The notes beneath the pieces are model-generated. The model was given only the letters and a program-made list of their open reading frames with translations. It was not told the origin of the DNA and ran no database searches. From Xanthobacteraceae bacterium (GTDB lineage Bacteria; Pseudomonadota; Alphaproteobacteria; Rhizobiales; Xanthobacteraceae): a stretch of 12,656 bases of DNA. Position 1 is the stretch's first letter. The number at the start of each line of letters is the position of its first letter. The position numbers and the translations under genes are program-made. This document shows, piece by piece, positions 1 to 5,704 of this stretch. Where the stretch lies: the NCBI GenBank assembly GCA_030044035.1, contig JASHWN010000372.1, forward strand, positions 1-12,656, written 5' to 3'.

Positions 1-1024
1 CGCCTCCCGCGCGCTTCCAGGCGTCGATGCCGCCTTGGATGTGGCAGGCCGAGGCAAAGCCGGCGTCTTGGGCCGCTTGCACCGCCATGGCCGAGCGCTC
101 GCCGAAGGCGCAGTAGAAGACGAGCCGCTTGCCGGTCGCCGCCGCCAATTCGTTGAGCATGCCGCCTTTGCCGATATAAGTCGCCAGGGCCGGATACGGC
201 GCGTGCAGCGAGCCGGGGATGGCGCCGTGCTTGTCGCGCTCGCCCTTTTCGCGCAGATCGATGAGCGCCACGTCGGTTCGCCCGCGCAACGCCATCGCCT
301 CGGCGGCGGACAGCGCCCAGCCGCGGCGCGCGATCTCCTCCTGGCGCAGCCCGACCTGGATGTTGGCCGGCACCGCGACGTCCATCATCTTCGGATTGGG
401 CAGCTTCAAATTGTTCATGAGCTCGACGTATTCGTCGATCGATTTGACTTTGAGGCGCGGATTGAACGCCTTCTCCTCGCCGATGGTCGAGACCGTGTCG
501 CCCTTGTAGTCGTGCGCCGGATAGAGCAGCGTCTCGTCCGGCAGTTTCAGGAGCTTGTTGAAGATCGAATCGTATTGCGCGCGCGGGTCGCCGTTCTGGA
601 AATCGGTGCGGCCGGTGCCGCGGATCAACAGCGTGTCGCCGGAAAACACGCGGTCGGCCATCAGGAACGAATAGGAATCGTCGGTGTGGCCGGGCGTGTA
701 CAGCACGTCGAGCCGCACGCCTTCGATTTCGATGCGGTCGCCTTCGGCAACCCGCATCGACACGACGTCGGCGTGGGTCTGTTCGCCCATCACCGTGATG
801 CAATGGGTGCGGTCGCGCAGCGCGCCGAGCCCGGTGACGTGATCGGCGTGCAGGTGGGTATCGACGGCCTTGATCAGCTTTAAGTCGAGCTCGCGGACGA
901 GCTGGAGATAGCGCTCGACCTTGTCGAGCACCGGGTCGACGATCAGCGCCTCGCCGCCGCGCCGGCTGGCGAGCAGATAGGTGTAGGTGCCCGATACGGC
1001 ATCGAAAAGTTGGCGGAAGATCAT
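1..1024 (-). CDS. Persulfide dioxygenase (ETHE1-like)-rhodanese fusion, C-terminus cut by window edge
   Basis: Reading the minus strand from ATG at 1024 gives 341 open residues with no stop before the edge. Residues 1-180 are a metallo-beta-lactamase fold: THLHADH (H57, H59, D61, H62), PGH (H113), SGD (D130) and YPAHD (H171). The GTGRTDFQNGD stretch at 136-146 is typical of ETHE1-type persulfide dioxygenases rather than glyoxalase II. Residues about 235-341 are a rhodanese domain with active-site loop CAFGERS (C305). Known for the family: the iron dioxygenase oxidises glutathione persulfide to sulfite, and the rhodanese moves sulfane sulfur between thiols, so the fusion fits cytoplasmic sulfide detoxification. 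It is clearly not a plain beta-lactamase. The Shine-Dalgarno (GGAA) is weak. The gene points away from FUSC, with a repeat-filled gap between. Only a few C-terminal residues are probably missing, since GGIDAWK near the end is a usual rhodanese terminus. Confidence 0.9.
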   Translation of the reverse strand, partial: MIFRQLFDAVSGTYTYLLASRRGGEALIVDPVLDKVERYLQLVRELDLKLIKAVDTHLHADHVTGLGALRDRTHCITVMGEQTHADVVSMRVAEGDRIEIEGVRLDVLYTPGHTDDSYSFLMADRVFSGDTLLIRGTGRTDFQNGDPRAQYDSIFNKLLKLPDETLLYPAHDYKGDTVSTIGEEKAFNPRLKVKSIDEYVELMNNLKLPNPKMMDVAVPANIQVGLRQEEIARRGWALSAAEAMALRGRTDVALIDLREKGERDKHGAIPGSLHAPYPALATYIGKGGMLNELAAATGKRLVFYCAFGERSAMAVQAAQDAGFASACHIQGGIDAWKRAGG

Positions 1025-1085
1025 GGCCGATTCCGGCGGCGATTGTACCGCCAATCGGCGGTGCGCAAAACGGCGCCAGCGCGTC

Positions 1086-1140
1086 GGCGGATTAGCCGAA
1101 GGTGTAATCCGCCGTAGCGCGAGCCGAATTGGCGGATTAG
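1086..1140. repeat. Truncated type-A palindromic element
   Basis: A 9-bp inverted repeat (GGCGGATTA at 1086-1094, TAATCCGCC at 1105-1113) is followed by a 17-nt spacer and a second GGCGGATTA at 1132-1139. This matches the first part of the element at 1776-1861, including a similar spacer (both contain CGCGA and end AATT). The right half of the second palindrome is missing: sequence switches at 1141 into the flank of a different element. It is therefore a type-A copy cut by, or joined to, the type-B repeat. Confidence 0.8.
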
Positions 1141-1150
1141 CAAGTAGCAA

Positions 1151-1242
1151 GTAGCCCGGATTGAGCGCAGCGAAATCCGGGGGACGGCGACATAGGCCGT
1201 CATGTCGTTCCCGGGTTTCGCTGCCGCTCAACCCGGGCTACG
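1151..1242. repeat. Type-B palindromic element (GTAGCCCGG...CCGGGCTACG)
   Basis: The left arm GTAGCCCGGATTGAGCGCAG pairs with the right arm ending CTCAACCCGGGCTACG. The arms are about 31 nt each around a loop of about 30 nt. The right arm has one extra C (TTCGCTGCCGCTC), so one end is slightly decayed. Each arm also contains a smaller palindrome (CCCGGATT/AATCCGGG on the left). It is non-coding, in the gap between the divergent sulfur gene and FUSC gene, and ends 45 nt before the FUSC start, so it may lie in that gene's leader. Confidence 0.8.
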
Positions 1243-1287
1243 CGCTACACGCGGATCGGTGGCAGAACCGAGAATGATGGAGCCAAA

Positions 1288-1770
1288 ATGTCGACCTGGC
1301 TACACGTGGATCAACGAGAAGTGCTGCATTCGATCAGGACGGCGGTCGGCGCGGTCGCTTCGGTATTGATCGCGCGATTATGCCGATTGCCCGAGCCCTA
1401 CTGGGCCGCCATTACCACCATCGTCATCATGCAATCGACGCTTGGCGCGTCCTTGACCATCTCGAAGCAGCGCTTTGTAGGCACCGCGCTCGGCGCCGCG
1501 ATGGGGGCGCTGCTAACGGCCTACACGGCGCAAAGCGTGGCGGCGTTTGGCGGCGGCGTATTTGTGCTCGGACTGATCTGCGCACTGCTTCGCATTGGGC
1601 GAAGCGCGTTTCGCTACGCCGGCATTGCGCTGGCCATCGTCACGCTCATAACCCGTGCCGAGCCGGCATGGATGATAGCCATCTTTCGGTTCCTCGAAAT
1701 TTCCGTGGGAATCGTGGTAGGATTGCTGGTGACCGCCATCTGGCCGGAGCCCGAGCCGACGGCGGCCTGA
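1288..1770 (+). CDS. Short FUSC-family membrane protein (aromatic-acid-exporter-like)
   Basis: The ORF encodes 160 residues and is preceded by GGAG (1279-1282) with 5 nt spacing. About six hydrophobic stretches are visible, near residues 17-32, 38-56, 64-82, 85-102, 110-123 and 128-151. The pairs RFVGTALGAAMGAL (62-75) and RFLEISVGIVVGLLV (134-148), each an R followed by a Gly-rich helix, resemble the FUSC/YccS/AaeB membrane half. Known members are two-module inner-membrane proteins of 350-700 residues linked to efflux of aromatic carboxylates or other small molecules. This one holds a single membrane module and no cytoplasmic domain, so it is a genuine short form or a remnant, and transport activity is inference. 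It has its own ribosome site, no same-strand neighbour upstream and palindromic repeats on both sides. Confidence 0.75.
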   Translation: MSTWLHVDQREVLHSIRTAVGAVASVLIARLCRLPEPYWAAITTIVIMQSTLGASLTISKQRFVGTALGAAMGALLTAYTAQSVAAFGGGVFVLGLICALLRIGRSAFRYAGIALAIVTLITRAEPAWMIAIFRFLEISVGIVVGLLVTAIWPEPEPTAA

Positions 1771-1775
1771 AGCGC

Positions 1776-1861
1776 CGTAGCACGTGGGGCGGATTAGCGA
1801 AGCGTAATCCGCCGCAACGCGACTCCAATTGGCGGATTACGCTTCGCTAATCCGCCCTACG
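1776..1861. repeat. Intact type-A element: two mutually inverted 26-bp palindromes
   Basis: Palindrome 1 (1788-1813) and palindrome 2 (1831-1856) each begin GGCGGATTA and end TAATCCGCC. Palindrome 2 is the exact reverse complement of palindrome 1. The DNA can therefore fold as two small hairpins or as one 26-bp stem with a 17-nt loop (1814-1830). The unit is bounded by CGTAG (1776-1780) and CTACG (1857-1861). It starts 5 nt after the FUSC stop codon, so it could act as a transcript-end hairpin for that gene. Confidence 0.85.
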
Positions 1862-2082
1862 CGCAGAGGCCGCCGAGACGCGGCACAGCGTTCGGCAATG
1901 GACTTAATGCGCGAACGATCATTGCAATGGGGGAGCGCCATCGCTAAATAAGCGCCATTCGCGATTGCGCCTGACCTTGTCGTTTCGGCCTCAACAGCCC
2001 TTACCAAGAACACGCAAAATCCCGATATGAGACCCGTGCGAAATGGTTTGTACGGGGCAATGACGCCTTTGCGCGTTTTTAC
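1862..2082 (+). other. Gene-free leader region upstream of the cold-shock gene
   Basis: No convincing ORF was found in this stretch in either direction; the long minus-strand frame across it is a shadow of cspA and its neighbour. Locally it is less GC-rich than its surroundings near 1940-2080, as expected for a promoter and 5' leader. Cold-shock genes commonly have long structured leaders, but no promoter hexamers or conserved cold-shock box could be fixed with confidence. Confidence 0.4.
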
Positions 2083-2094
2083 AAGGAGGCCTTG

Positions 2095-2304
2095 ATGGCC
2101 ACAGGTACCGTTAAATTCTTCAACGCCCAAAAAGGCTACGGCTTTATCGTTCAGGACAACGGCGGCCCCGATGTGTTCGTTCACATTTCGGCGGTCGAGC
2201 GCGCTGGCATGCGCAGTCTCAACGAGGGCCAGAAGCTGTCGTTCGACGTGGAGGCCGATCGCCGCAGCGGCAAGTCCGCTGCCGCAAACCTGCAAGCGGT
2301 CTGA
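2095..2304 (+). CDS. cspA: CspA-family cold-shock protein
   Basis: The protein has 69 residues, the usual length for a single cold-shock domain. RNP1 is KGYGFI (residues 13-18) and RNP2 is VFVHIS (27-32); the opening ATGTVKFFN is typical. Known role: a cytoplasmic five-stranded beta-barrel that binds single-stranded RNA/DNA and melts RNA structure during cold or growth transitions. The start is ATG 2095, because AAGGAGG (2083-2089) lies 5 nt before it; the in-frame TTG at 2092 is too close to that site. A strong hairpin follows 10 nt after the stop, so the gene may be mostly monocistronic. Which csp paralogue it is cannot be told from the window. Confidence 0.95.
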   Translation: MATGTVKFFNAQKGYGFIVQDNGGPDVFVHISAVERAGMRSLNEGQKLSFDVEADRRSGKSAAANLQAV

Positions 2305-2314
2305 CCTTTTGCCG

Positions 2315-2352
2315 AAAGCAACGCCAGCGCTTGCCGCGCTGGCGTTGCTTTT
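2315..2352 (+). terminator. Strong hairpin terminator after cspA
   Basis: AAAGCAACGCCAGCGC (2315-2330) pairs perfectly over 16 bp with 2336-2351 around loop TTGCC. The 3' arm ends in a short T run (TTTT, 2349-2352). The T tract is short, so termination may be partial. The next gene's Shine-Dalgarno begins only 3 nt later, so the hairpin could attenuate read-through from cspA into it. Confidence 0.75.
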
Positions 2353-2370
2353 ACGGAAGGATGAACCAAC

Positions 2371-2616
2371 ATGGCGAAGAAGCCGGGCACCAATCCGAAG
2401 AACGCCTTCGTGTTTTTCGATGTGGTTTATGAGGATGGCTCGCAGCGCTCCAATCGGCGCGTGCCGGCCGAACTCCTTGGCGGCCCGGAAAAAGACGAAC
2501 CCGCGCGCGGCTTCATCATCGAGCAGGATCGGGAAATCGCCGATAAATCGGGACGTTCGGCGCCGGCTATAAAAAGCATTCGTCGCGCGTCCACGAAACG
2601 GACGGCAGATCGTTAG
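2371..2616 (+). CDS. Small basic hypothetical protein downstream of cspA
   Basis: The ORF encodes 81 residues with ATG preceded by GGAAGG (2355-2360), 10 nt away. I recognise no named domain. The N-terminal half (residues 11-35) reads like a small beta sheet: NAFVFFDVVYEDGSQRSNRR. The middle has an acidic PEKDEPARGFIIEQDREIA, and the tail from about residue 60 is rich in Arg/Lys (SIRRASTKRTADR). The periodic, codon-like composition and good ribosome site support a real gene. It has no signal peptide or membrane segment, so it is probably cytoplasmic. Its position right behind a cold-shock gene and its basic tail would fit a nucleic-acid-associated role, but that is inference. Confidence 0.6.
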   Translation: MAKKPGTNPKNAFVFFDVVYEDGSQRSNRRVPAELLGGPEKDEPARGFIIEQDREIADKSGRSAPAIKSIRRASTKRTADR

Positions 2617-2774
2617 CGGCACGTTGTCGCAAATCCTTCATTTTTGTGGCCGGTGAAACAGCCCGCCTCGCGGCCCAATCGCGAAAATGTGTGTTGGCCG
2701 GTCAAATTAGCTGCACAAGCGTCAGTCAATCATGAGGCTGCGGGGCGACCGTTGCTTGCTGACGGAGCCGTGAC

Positions 2775-3047
2775 ATGCGCTTGGTCATCGAATGCCTGCG
2801 ATGCGAGCGAGCCTGCCGCGATCTGGCCGCGCAGCTGACGAATCCAAGCGACAAGCGTGCGCTTGAACTGATGGCAGCCGGTTGGGCGCGGCGGGCTGCG
2901 GAACGGCTGCGCAAAATAGAAGGCGAAGCAGCCGGGTCGCTCGCGCCGCTCACGCCGCTCACGCCGCTCGGGCTGCCTCCGACGGCCTCGTGTAACAGAG
3001 CCGTGCGAACTGCCGAAACACATCGGCTGCGCCTGATAACGAACTAA
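2775..3047 (+). CDS. Small helical hypothetical protein with N-terminal cysteines
   Basis: The ORF encodes 90 residues. Its ATG follows GGAG (2763-2766) with 8 nt spacing. Residues 1-55 look helical and include C7, C10 and C14 and a segment of the form NPSDKRALELMAAGWARRA. This pattern resembles short uncharacterised proteins common in Bradyrhizobium-like genomes; that is recollection, not a search result. After residue 55 the sequence becomes low-complexity (SLAPLTPLTPLG), caused by a 9-bp tandem repeat, and the tail to 90 looks unconserved. The ancestral gene may thus have been shorter. A type-C repeat begins 11 nt after the stop. Function unknown. Confidence 0.5.
   Translation: MRLVIECLRCERACRDLAAQLTNPSDKRALELMAAGWARRAAERLRKIEGEAAGSLAPLTPLTPLGLPPTASCNRAVRTAETHRLRLITN
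2944..2970 (+). repeat. 9-bp tandem repeat, three copies
   Basis: CGCCGCTCA occurs at 2944-2952 and 2953-2961, and as CGCCGCTCG at 2962-2970. It encodes the PLT-PLT-PLG run in the small protein at 2775-3047. Because the unit is a multiple of three, copy-number changes keep the frame. Confidence 0.85.
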
Positions 3048-3058
3048 CAAGTAGCAAG

Positions 3059-3141
3059 CGTAGGGTGGGCAAAGGCGCGAAGCGCCGTGCCCACGCTGCA
3101 TGCTGACCGCGTGGGCTTCGCTGCGCTCGACCCACCCTACG
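3059..3141. repeat. Type-C palindromic element (CGTAGGGTGGG...CCCACCCTACG)
   Basis: CGTAGGGTGGG (3059-3069) and CCCACCCTACG (3131-3141) form a perfect 11-bp terminal inverted repeat. Inside are GGCGCGAAGCGCC (3074-3086), a hairpin, and the inverted pair CCCACGC/GCGTGGG. The right arm carries TTCGCTGCGCTCGA, close to the TTCGCTGC(C)GCTCAA of the type-B arm. It lies between convergent genes, 11 nt after one stop codon and 5 nt from the RNase T2 stop, so it could serve as a two-way transcript end. Confidence 0.85.
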
Positions 3142-3146
3142 TTTCC

Positions 3147-3833
3147 TTAACCGCCGCGCAGCGGTGGCATGACCAACTGATCGCTGCGGCAGGAGCGGCG
3201 GGCGACGTTTGGACAATCGCGAAACTGCAATTGTTTGGATAGGCACAGACGAACCTCGCTCAAGCGCTTTCTCGAGCATTCGACGGCAATGCCATTGGCG
3301 GTCAGCCCAGGATTGGCTTTGACAAAGGCGTCCGCCACGGCGCTTGGCGTCACGTTCAGCGGCTGGGCGAGGTCGCGATACTGCGATGGAATGGTGACGG
3401 CGGCGCGGGCCTTGCGCACGGTGTCGAAGTAGGCCTGCGGCGACAGGCCCGAACAGGTGCCGTGTTTGTCCCATTCGTTGAAGATGAGATGCGGCGCCGG
3501 CATCAAATCCAGCATCGAAGACACCAGGCCACGATCGATCCTTGGCGCCGGCACCTGGCAATTCTCTGGAAATCCTTTTTCATATTGCGGCCACAGCCCA
3601 TGGACCACGAACGCATAGGGCCGGGCGCCGCATTCGCCCCCGGCTGAGCGGCCGGCATGGCGTTCCGCCGCGTCAGCACAAAACGACGGCGACCATGACA
3701 GCGACAGCACATAGAAGTCGAACTGCCCCGGCGCGCCCCGCTGCGCATCCTGGGCCGATGCCGGCCCTGCCGAAGCGGAAACACAGAGCGCGACGATCGC
3801 TGCGATCGAGGACGTTACTGACCGTCTGGGCAT
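3147..3833 (-). CDS. Secreted ribonuclease T2
   Basis: From ATG 3833 the protein has 228 residues. Residues 1-27 are a Sec signal peptide (MPRRS, hydrophobic SIAAIVALCVSASAG, cleavage after PASA). Both RNase T2 signatures are intact: CAS I FVVHGLWPQ (catalytic H78) and CAS II NEWDKHGTC (E120, K123, H124). Several cysteines can form disulfides. Known activity: non-specific endoribonuclease cleaving RNA via 2',3'-cyclic phosphates, in the periplasm or outside the cell. ATG 3833 is chosen because GGAGG lies 8 nt upstream and the signal peptide then starts correctly; an in-frame ATG at 3860 would add nine acidic residues. It follows the Sel1 gene by 39 nt and is probably co-transcribed. Confidence 0.92.
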   Translation of the reverse strand: MPRRSVTSSIAAIVALCVSASAGPASAQDAQRGAPGQFDFYVLSLSWSPSFCADAAERHAGRSAGGECGARPYAFVVHGLWPQYEKGFPENCQVPAPRIDRGLVSSMLDLMPAPHLIFNEWDKHGTCSGLSPQAYFDTVRKARAAVTIPSQYRDLAQPLNVTPSAVADAFVKANPGLTANGIAVECSRKRLSEVRLCLSKQLQFRDCPNVARRSCRSDQLVMPPLRGG

Positions 3834-3872
3834 GGCAAGCGCCTCCGGCTCATCTTCCACGCCTCAGTCGCG

Positions 3873-5057
3873 TTACTTCTTCGCCTCGGCCGGTGCCGGC
3901 GCGTTCGCACCCGGCGCCTGTTGCTGCTGCGCTTGCGCCGCGGTCCTTGCCGCGATCGCTTGTTTGATGAAGGCGACCCAGGGCTCGGCGCGTTGTTCGG
4001 CGGTGGCGCGGGCGGTGGCGTCGAGCTGGCTGACGAAGACGTCGAGGTCGATATCGGTGTCGCCGGCGGCCTTGGCGATCAGGTGCCATTTCGCCGCTTC
4101 GATCGGGTCCGCCTTGGTGCCGACGCCGTGAGCGAGGATGAGCGCCAGCCGGTCCTGCGCGATCGGATTGCCTTTGAGCGCGGCCTTGCGGAACAGCTCG
4201 GTGGCGAGCGGCTGGTTGCGCTCGACGCCGTCGCCGTTGAATAGCGCGATGCCGTACTCGACCTCGGCGTCGGTCTGGTCGCCGAGCGCGGCGAGCGCGA
4301 ACAGGTGCACCGCCTCCTTCATGTCGCGCGGCACGCCGCGGCCGTCCTTGTAGAGCGTGCCGAGCGCGTACTGCGCCTGCGGATTGCCGCCGTCGGCGGC
4401 CTGCCGGAGGAGTTCGGCGGCGCGGGGAAAATCGCGCGGAAACAATTCGCCCTCGATGTAGAGCAGGGCGAGATCGTAGGCGGCGATCGGGTGGCCGAGC
4501 TTGGCCGCGGCGGCGAGCCACTTGGCGCTGTCCGCCCGGTTGCGCGGCTCGCCGCGGCCTTGGAGATCGAACATCGCCAGCGCGAACATGGCGTTGGCGT
4601 CGCCGCGCGCCGCGGCGAGCCGGTACCAGGACGCGGCCTTGGCGTCGTCCTGCGGGATGCCTAGCCCGTTGGCATAAAGCTCGCCGAGGAGCGTCATCGA
4701 CTTCGCATCGTTCGTGTTGGCGGCGCGCCCCGTGGCGAGCGCAAACGCCGTGATGTAGTAGCCGCGCTGGAACGCGCCGAAGGCGAGGTCGGGCGCCGGG
4801 CCTTTTTGTGCGGGCGGTGCCGCTTGCGCCGGCTGCGGGGCGGGCGCGGGGGCGGGCGCGGGTTTTTTCGCTGGCGCGGGTTTCGCCGCCGCCACATGGC
4901 GGGCGGGCGCATTTTGGGCGCTTGCCACGGCAACAAATCCAAGGCTCAGAATTGCGATTCCGGTCATTCCCGCGAAAGCGGGAATCCAGCGCATGAAAGA
5001 ACTGGGTGCCCGCTTTCGCGGGGACGAGCGGAAGCCGCACGTTCGTGCGAGCGGCAT
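3873..5057 (-). CDS. Exported Sel1-repeat (TPR-like) protein with a repeat-derived insert in its signal region
   Basis: From ATG 5057 the protein has 394 residues. After a hydrophobic stretch (GIAILSLGFVAVASA, AxA cleavage site) comes a Pro/Ala/Lys-rich linker, then about six Sel1-like repeats of about 36 residues (for example LGELYANGLGIPQDDAKAASWY and YALGTLYKDGRGVPRDMKEAV), and a Gln/Ala/Pro-rich C-terminus. Sel1 repeats form alpha-solenoids that bind partner proteins; the partner here is unknown. The start at 5057 overlaps the preceding stop as ATGA, a sign of translational coupling. Residues about 9-32 are encoded by a 72-bp interspersed repeat. In-frame ATGs at 4994 and 4967 lie within that repeat and are alternative starts, the former giving MRWIPAFAGMTG before the hydrophobic core. 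Start choice is moderately sure; the family is very sure. Confidence 0.85.
   Translation of the reverse strand: MPLARTCGFRSSPRKRAPSSFMRWIPAFAGMTGIAILSLGFVAVASAQNAPARHVAAAKPAPAKKPAPAPAPAPQPAQAAPPAQKGPAPDLAFGAFQRGYYITAFALATGRAANTNDAKSMTLLGELYANGLGIPQDDAKAASWYRLAAARGDANAMFALAMFDLQGRGEPRNRADSAKWLAAAAKLGHPIAAYDLALLYIEGELFPRDFPRAAELLRQAADGGNPQAQYALGTLYKDGRGVPRDMKEAVHLFALAALGDQTDAEVEYGIALFNGDGVERNQPLATELFRKAALKGNPIAQDRLALILAHGVGTKADPIEAAKWHLIAKAAGDTDIDLDVFVSQLDATARATAEQRAEPWVAFIKQAIAARTAAQAQQQQAPGANAPAPAEAKK
4960..5031 (-). repeat. 72-bp bipartite palindromic element (type D) inside the Sel1 gene
   Basis: Read on the plus strand it has hairpin ATTCCCGCGAAAGCGGGAAT (4966-4985), then CCAG, a 12-nt spacer, CTGG, and hairpin CCCGCTTTCGCGGG (about 5009-5022). 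Outer ends are CCGGTC and GAGCGG. It is 72 nt, exactly 24 codons, and the Sel1 frame is open through it, giving the peptide SSPRKRAPSS...WIPAFAGMT. The same architecture recurs at 11899-12024. Confidence 0.85.
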
Positions 5058-5698
5058 CAGCCGGGCGGGGCCGCCAGGCTCGCGCCGGCCGCAGCCAAAA
5101 TCCGTTCCGCTTCGCCTTCCTCGCTCCATATCCACTCACCGAGCGCGACGAAATCGGCGCCGGCTTGCGCCAGCGGCCGAATCTGATCGGCACTGGCGGC
5201 GTAGCCGATGCAGGGCGGTTGGAAAAGCTCCGCCCACCAGGTCAGGCGCTCCTCTATAGCCGCAAACGGCGGGTTTTTGCCGCCGCGATGTTCGCCGCTG
5301 CGGCCGCCGCCCTCGGGTTCCCCGAACATGACGTAGTCGGCGTCAGCTTCGCCGGCGAGCATGGCATCATCACGGCTGCGCAGGCCGCCGGCGCCGGCGA
5401 TGCGGTCGGGTTTTAGCGCCGGCAGGGCAGCGCGCAGCGCTGCGATGCCGGTCAAATGGGCGCCGTCGGCCCCGGCGCGGGCCACGAGTTCCGGCCGGCC
5501 GTCGACCAGCAGCGCAATATCGCGGCGCTGCACTACGGCCGCCACGCTTTTGATGCGGTTGATCAAGGTGCGCTCGTCGGCATCGCCAAGCCGCAGCAGC
5601 ACCGCCGCGATATCGGCCGCCGGCAGCGCGCGCTCCAGCGCCGGCACGAACGCCGCGGGGTCGGCGAGCAGGGGGGTGAAGAGGTAGAGGCGGGGCAT
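5057..5698 (-). CDS. ThiE/TenI-family thiamine-phosphate-synthase-like protein (divergent)
   Basis: The protein has 213 residues and the length and beta/alpha pattern of a TIM barrel of the ThiE/TenI family: YLFTP near the start, ALLVDGRPELVARAGADGAHLT in the middle, then GAGGLRSRDDAMLAGEADADYVMFG and a C-terminal GADFVALGEWIW. True ThiE joins the HMP-pyrophosphate and thiazole phosphate. Its usual phosphate-binding G-P-x-F-x-T-x-T-K loop is here replaced by FGEPEGGGRSGE, so thiamine-phosphate synthesis is doubtful and no gene symbol is given. It lies 40 nt behind fba and its TGA overlaps the Sel1 start. GAGG, 8 nt before the ATG, sits in the 3' arm of a hairpin (5705-5732) that could limit translation. 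Confidence 0.75.
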   Translation of the reverse strand: MPRLYLFTPLLADPAAFVPALERALPAADIAAVLLRLGDADERTLINRIKSVAAVVQRRDIALLVDGRPELVARAGADGAHLTGIAALRAALPALKPDRIAGAGGLRSRDDAMLAGEADADYVMFGEPEGGGRSGEHRGGKNPPFAAIEERLTWWAELFQPPCIGYAASADQIRPLAQAGADFVALGEWIWSEEGEAERILAAAGASLAAPPG

Positions 5699-5704
5699 GG
5701 CTCC

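Noticed and set aside
35..883. 282-residue plus-strand ORF
   Set aside because: Antisense to the dioxygenase-rhodanese gene, whose motifs are intact on the minus strand; the ORF's Arg/Val/Asp-rich composition is typical of a GC-rich shadow frame.
1021..1203. 60-residue minus-strand ORF between the dioxygenase and FUSC genes
   Set aside because: Consists mostly of translated palindromic repeat sequence and lacks a ribosome site.
1837..2622. 261-residue minus-strand ORF
   Set aside because: Covers cspA and the 81-residue gene in antisense; no family resemblance, and it crosses a terminator hairpin.
4960..5031. CRISPR-like or attachment-site repeats among the palindromes
   Set aside because: Copies are dispersed, differ in length and show no regular spacer array, and no cas or integrase gene is present.
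3850..5193. 447-residue minus-strand ORF in a second frame across the Sel1 gene
   Set aside because: Arg/Ala/Pro-rich out-of-frame translation; the adjacent frame has clear Sel1 repeats and a signal peptide.
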